Shown here in pieces: positions 61,651 through 64,000 of a DNA stretch of 64,000 nucleotides. Positions within the stretch are counted from its first letter, which is position 1. Every line of letters begins with the position of its first letter. The position numbers and the translations under genes are program-made. The notes under the pieces were generated by a model that did no database searches, was not told the origin of the DNA, and saw nothing but the letters and a program-made list of their open reading frames with translations. Source of the stretch: Alligator mississippiensis (Eukaryota; Chordata; Crocodylia; Alligatoridae). Location of the stretch: NCBI RefSeq assembly GCF_030867095.1, contig NC_081830.1, positions 38,006,781-38,070,780 of the forward strand. The letters are read 5' to 3'.

Positions 61651-64000
61651 CTGCCTTTAGGCGCAGCGACAGGAGCCTTCGCAGACACGCAGCTCCCATA
61701 AAACCAGCAACCCAAATCCCTGCACTTTGGGGCTGCACCTGAATCGAGTCTAAAGGGCCCGAGTGGCTGCGCAGGCTCTGGTCGGGCTGGCAGGCAGGTG
61801 TCATGGCACTGCGTGGGGGTTGTCATGGCCTTTTCCATGTGCCATGCTTGCTTCTCAGTCTGCTGGGAGTTGCTGCCCAGGCAGCCCTTCAGGCCACAGC
61901 TGGGCAGGGTGCAGTTTGTCCATTCATTATAAAAGAAACGGGACTTCAAAATTGTTCCCATCTTACATCATTTTCTTTTGCTTTGTGAAAAAGCATAGCA
62001 TGAGACAGGCTAGGCAAGAGCCTGGTGGCCACAGCAGCCATCTGGGAGGCATGGGTTTAAGTCCCTGTTGTGTTTAAGATTAGACATCTGTCAGGTGATG
62101 GGCCAGAGAGCGTGGTTGTTACAGTAACTGCATCGTTCTTGCAGGTGCCGTGCTGTTTTCTGAATGCTTAGCTGCTTACTGGGCCAGAGTGAAGGGTTCT
62201 GACTCCATACCTGTTGCCAACCATGGCCATTTTCAAGGGGCCTAGGCCAAGCTGCAGAAGTGTGGCTAAGCAGAATGCCTCAAAGCCTGTTTCTGAGTGG
62301 CCACAGATTGAACCTCTGCAGACGTGACAAGCTTGGTCAGCAGAGTAAAGGAAGCTATCCACATGTCCAGCTAAACCGGCAGTAAGATACAGTTAAACAG
62401 ATCAAAGGGCCAGAAATGAGATGTATGGGAAAACCATTCATTAAATAATCCAAATACACTGTATCACAGCTTTCACTTATGGTACTTGATGTAACAACAT
62501 GTATTAGATGCTGTTTGGTATAACAGATATGTATTTTGTCAATATTCTTAGATAAATTGTAAAAAAAAACAAAAGCAGCCTTGTTTACAAAAGACCAGCA
62601 ATTTTATGGAAGAGAGAAAAAGGATGACAACAAGCAATATTCTATAAATGGTGAAGGAAGGAGGTCAGAAATTCTGACCTTTCAAAAGTGTTAACTTTCA
62701 CAGAAACATAAATCCCAACTGACACCTTTCACATCCACAAGAAAATGGGTTCAATTAGGTTCCAAAAGTGAAACAAAGATACTTATGTGAAAGCAATCAG
62801 TGTTCATTTATTGGAATATTAGAATCAGACACCTATAAATACGGGATATAGACTGGAGGGCAATTTGGAGAACTTGGTAAATTCAAGAAGACCTGTTGCC
62901 AGTCTGTGTGCCACTCTCTTCCCCCTCTTGAGTCTCCCTAGCTGCAATAGGTAAGAATCTATGTGGTGCTGCCAGGGGTAGCCAGAAAGACTTTGGGATG
63001 TTTGTTTCTATGTTTTTAGGTGCACACAAATAAATGGTTAAACTAGGCCTCTTTTATCTGCCAACCTGCAAGGTTACCGGTAATCAAGGTAATATAGATC
63101 ATTGCTTAGGTCATTCAGCTAAGATATAGGATAGCCCTAGTTCTGAATCACTGCCTTAACTACAGAGTTAATTTGTATCTTCATAGCCACAGTGGGTTCC
63201 TTTTCAATGCAAGGGCTTTAAATGTCTGTCCCAAACAGGGGAACCTAGTTGGAAGTAAAAACACTGAACCAGCTGCACCATTCTACAGAACTGCTCCAAA
63301 AAGGATCAATAGAGGATAAAATCTTGTCCTATCCCAAATTCCTCTTGAGGAAGAAGGATGATTTGGCATTGTTCTCCCACCAAGGAACAAACCACTAAAT
63401 CCTGGAGTCCAGGCCACCTGCATGGTGGTGCCATGGATTATTCTCTGTGCCACTAGTGTAGCAGAAAGCCTCCTTTTCCTCTTGCCTGCATTTGCTCTCC
63501 CCTCTTTGGATATGTTTCTCTTTTTCTACCTTTTCTTCCTTCCTCTCTCTTTCACTTTAAGATAAGGAATTGTATTTTAAAATTTGTATGTGTGCATTTT
63601 GTATCTCCCCTTGTAGTTTGGTATTTTTATCTATTTGTGTGCCATGGCATTTGTAGCTTATATTTTATACTCCTCACCTTTCAACTTTCAACTATATGTG
63701 TTTTAGTAAGTTATACATTGTAACATTGTTAACAAAGGCAGGAATCAAACTGCCCTTCCCTGTATCAGGCTGGCCCCTGAAAGAGCGAGTGAATCAGTGA
63801 TTGAATGTGTAACATGGAAGCAGGCAGCAATTATCACCTGGAAGCTGAACTCAATAGAAGACAGTGTAACAACCAGGAAATCTCTATACCTCACTGATCA
63901 AGGGCTAGAAGCCCTGGCCTGACTTAATCAACACCAGAGACCAACTTTTGGGCTGAATGTCTCCAGATCGACCACTCCCAGAGCCCTATTCTAAATTCAT
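61651..64000. other. Flank upstream of ILKAP
   Basis: No exon was recognised on either strand. One SINE-like tRNA head lies at about 62017-62072. The last 1.9 kb is AT-rich, without identifiable repeats or long open frames. Confidence 0.55.
62017..62072 (+). repeat. tRNA-derived SINE head remnant
   Basis: GAGCCTGGTGGCCACAGC, CATCTGGGAGGCATGG and the B-box-like GGTTTAAGTCC (62054-62064) follow the layout of a tRNA head. There is no cloverleaf, so it is a relic. Confidence 0.4.

Noticed and set aside
60751-61701. Long plus-strand open frame (316 codons) over the CpG island
   Set aside because: It overlaps ILKAP exon 1 in antisense, several other frames are also open because of GC content, and the composition is low-complexity Pro/Arg/Gly without family resemblance.
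1-64000. Retrovirus-like or other capsid-bearing elements
   Set aside because: No paired long terminal repeats and no gag-, envelope- or integrase-like text were recognised; the reverse-transcriptase fragments present belong to CR1 LINEs.

Overview
This window is nuclear DNA from a vertebrate, most likely a sauropsid and probably a crocodilian. The evidence is spliced, intron-rich genes; several CR1 LINE fragments with the short repeated 3' tails (ATCTATGA, CTATGAAA) typical of archosaur and turtle CR1; many non-autonomous hAT-type elements with 8-bp target duplications; and old MIR-like SINE remnants. The crocodilian assignment is inference; the vertebrate gene content is read directly from exons.

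Three protein-coding genes can be assembled exon by exon in open frame with GT-AG introns. (1) KLHL30 (plus strand): seven exons from base 1, where the gene is cut inside its BTB domain, to a stop at 16938-16940. (2) ERFE (erythroferrone, FAM132B/C1QTNF15; plus strand): eight coding exons, 26451-37424, 342 residues. (3) ILKAP (a PP2C-family phosphatase; minus strand): twelve coding exons, ATG at 61076 and stop at 41197, 388 residues. From memory, the order KLHL30-ERFE-ILKAP matches human 2q37.3, which supports orthology. ERFE and ILKAP are convergent, with about 3.8 kb between their stop codons.

Layout: 1-16940 KLHL30 with repeat-bearing introns; 16941-26450 intergenic, holding a 1.7-kb foldback element (20215-21897) and a 440-bp hAT element (22879-23318); 26451-37424 ERFE; 37425-41196 the convergent intergenic stretch with a 479-bp hAT element; 41197-61076 ILKAP, whose introns carry three sizeable CR1 pieces, a GC-rich segment flanked by a 10-bp direct repeat, and a terminal-inverted-repeat element; about 60300-61650 the ILKAP CpG island and promoter; 61650-64000 repeat-poor flank with no recognised exon.

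The three genes do not form a pathway. KLHL30 is a putative Cullin-3 substrate adaptor, ERFE a secreted erythroid hormone that lowers hepcidin, and ILKAP a nuclear/cytoplasmic Ser/Thr phosphatase. The most unusual non-coding structure is a six-fold, roughly 41-bp tandem array upstream of the ILKAP ATG. Its units combine a CCAAT box, a GC box and an ETS-type CCGGAAG site. A second loose array of GATGGGCC units lies just inside ILKAP intron 1. No retrovirus-like element was recognised.
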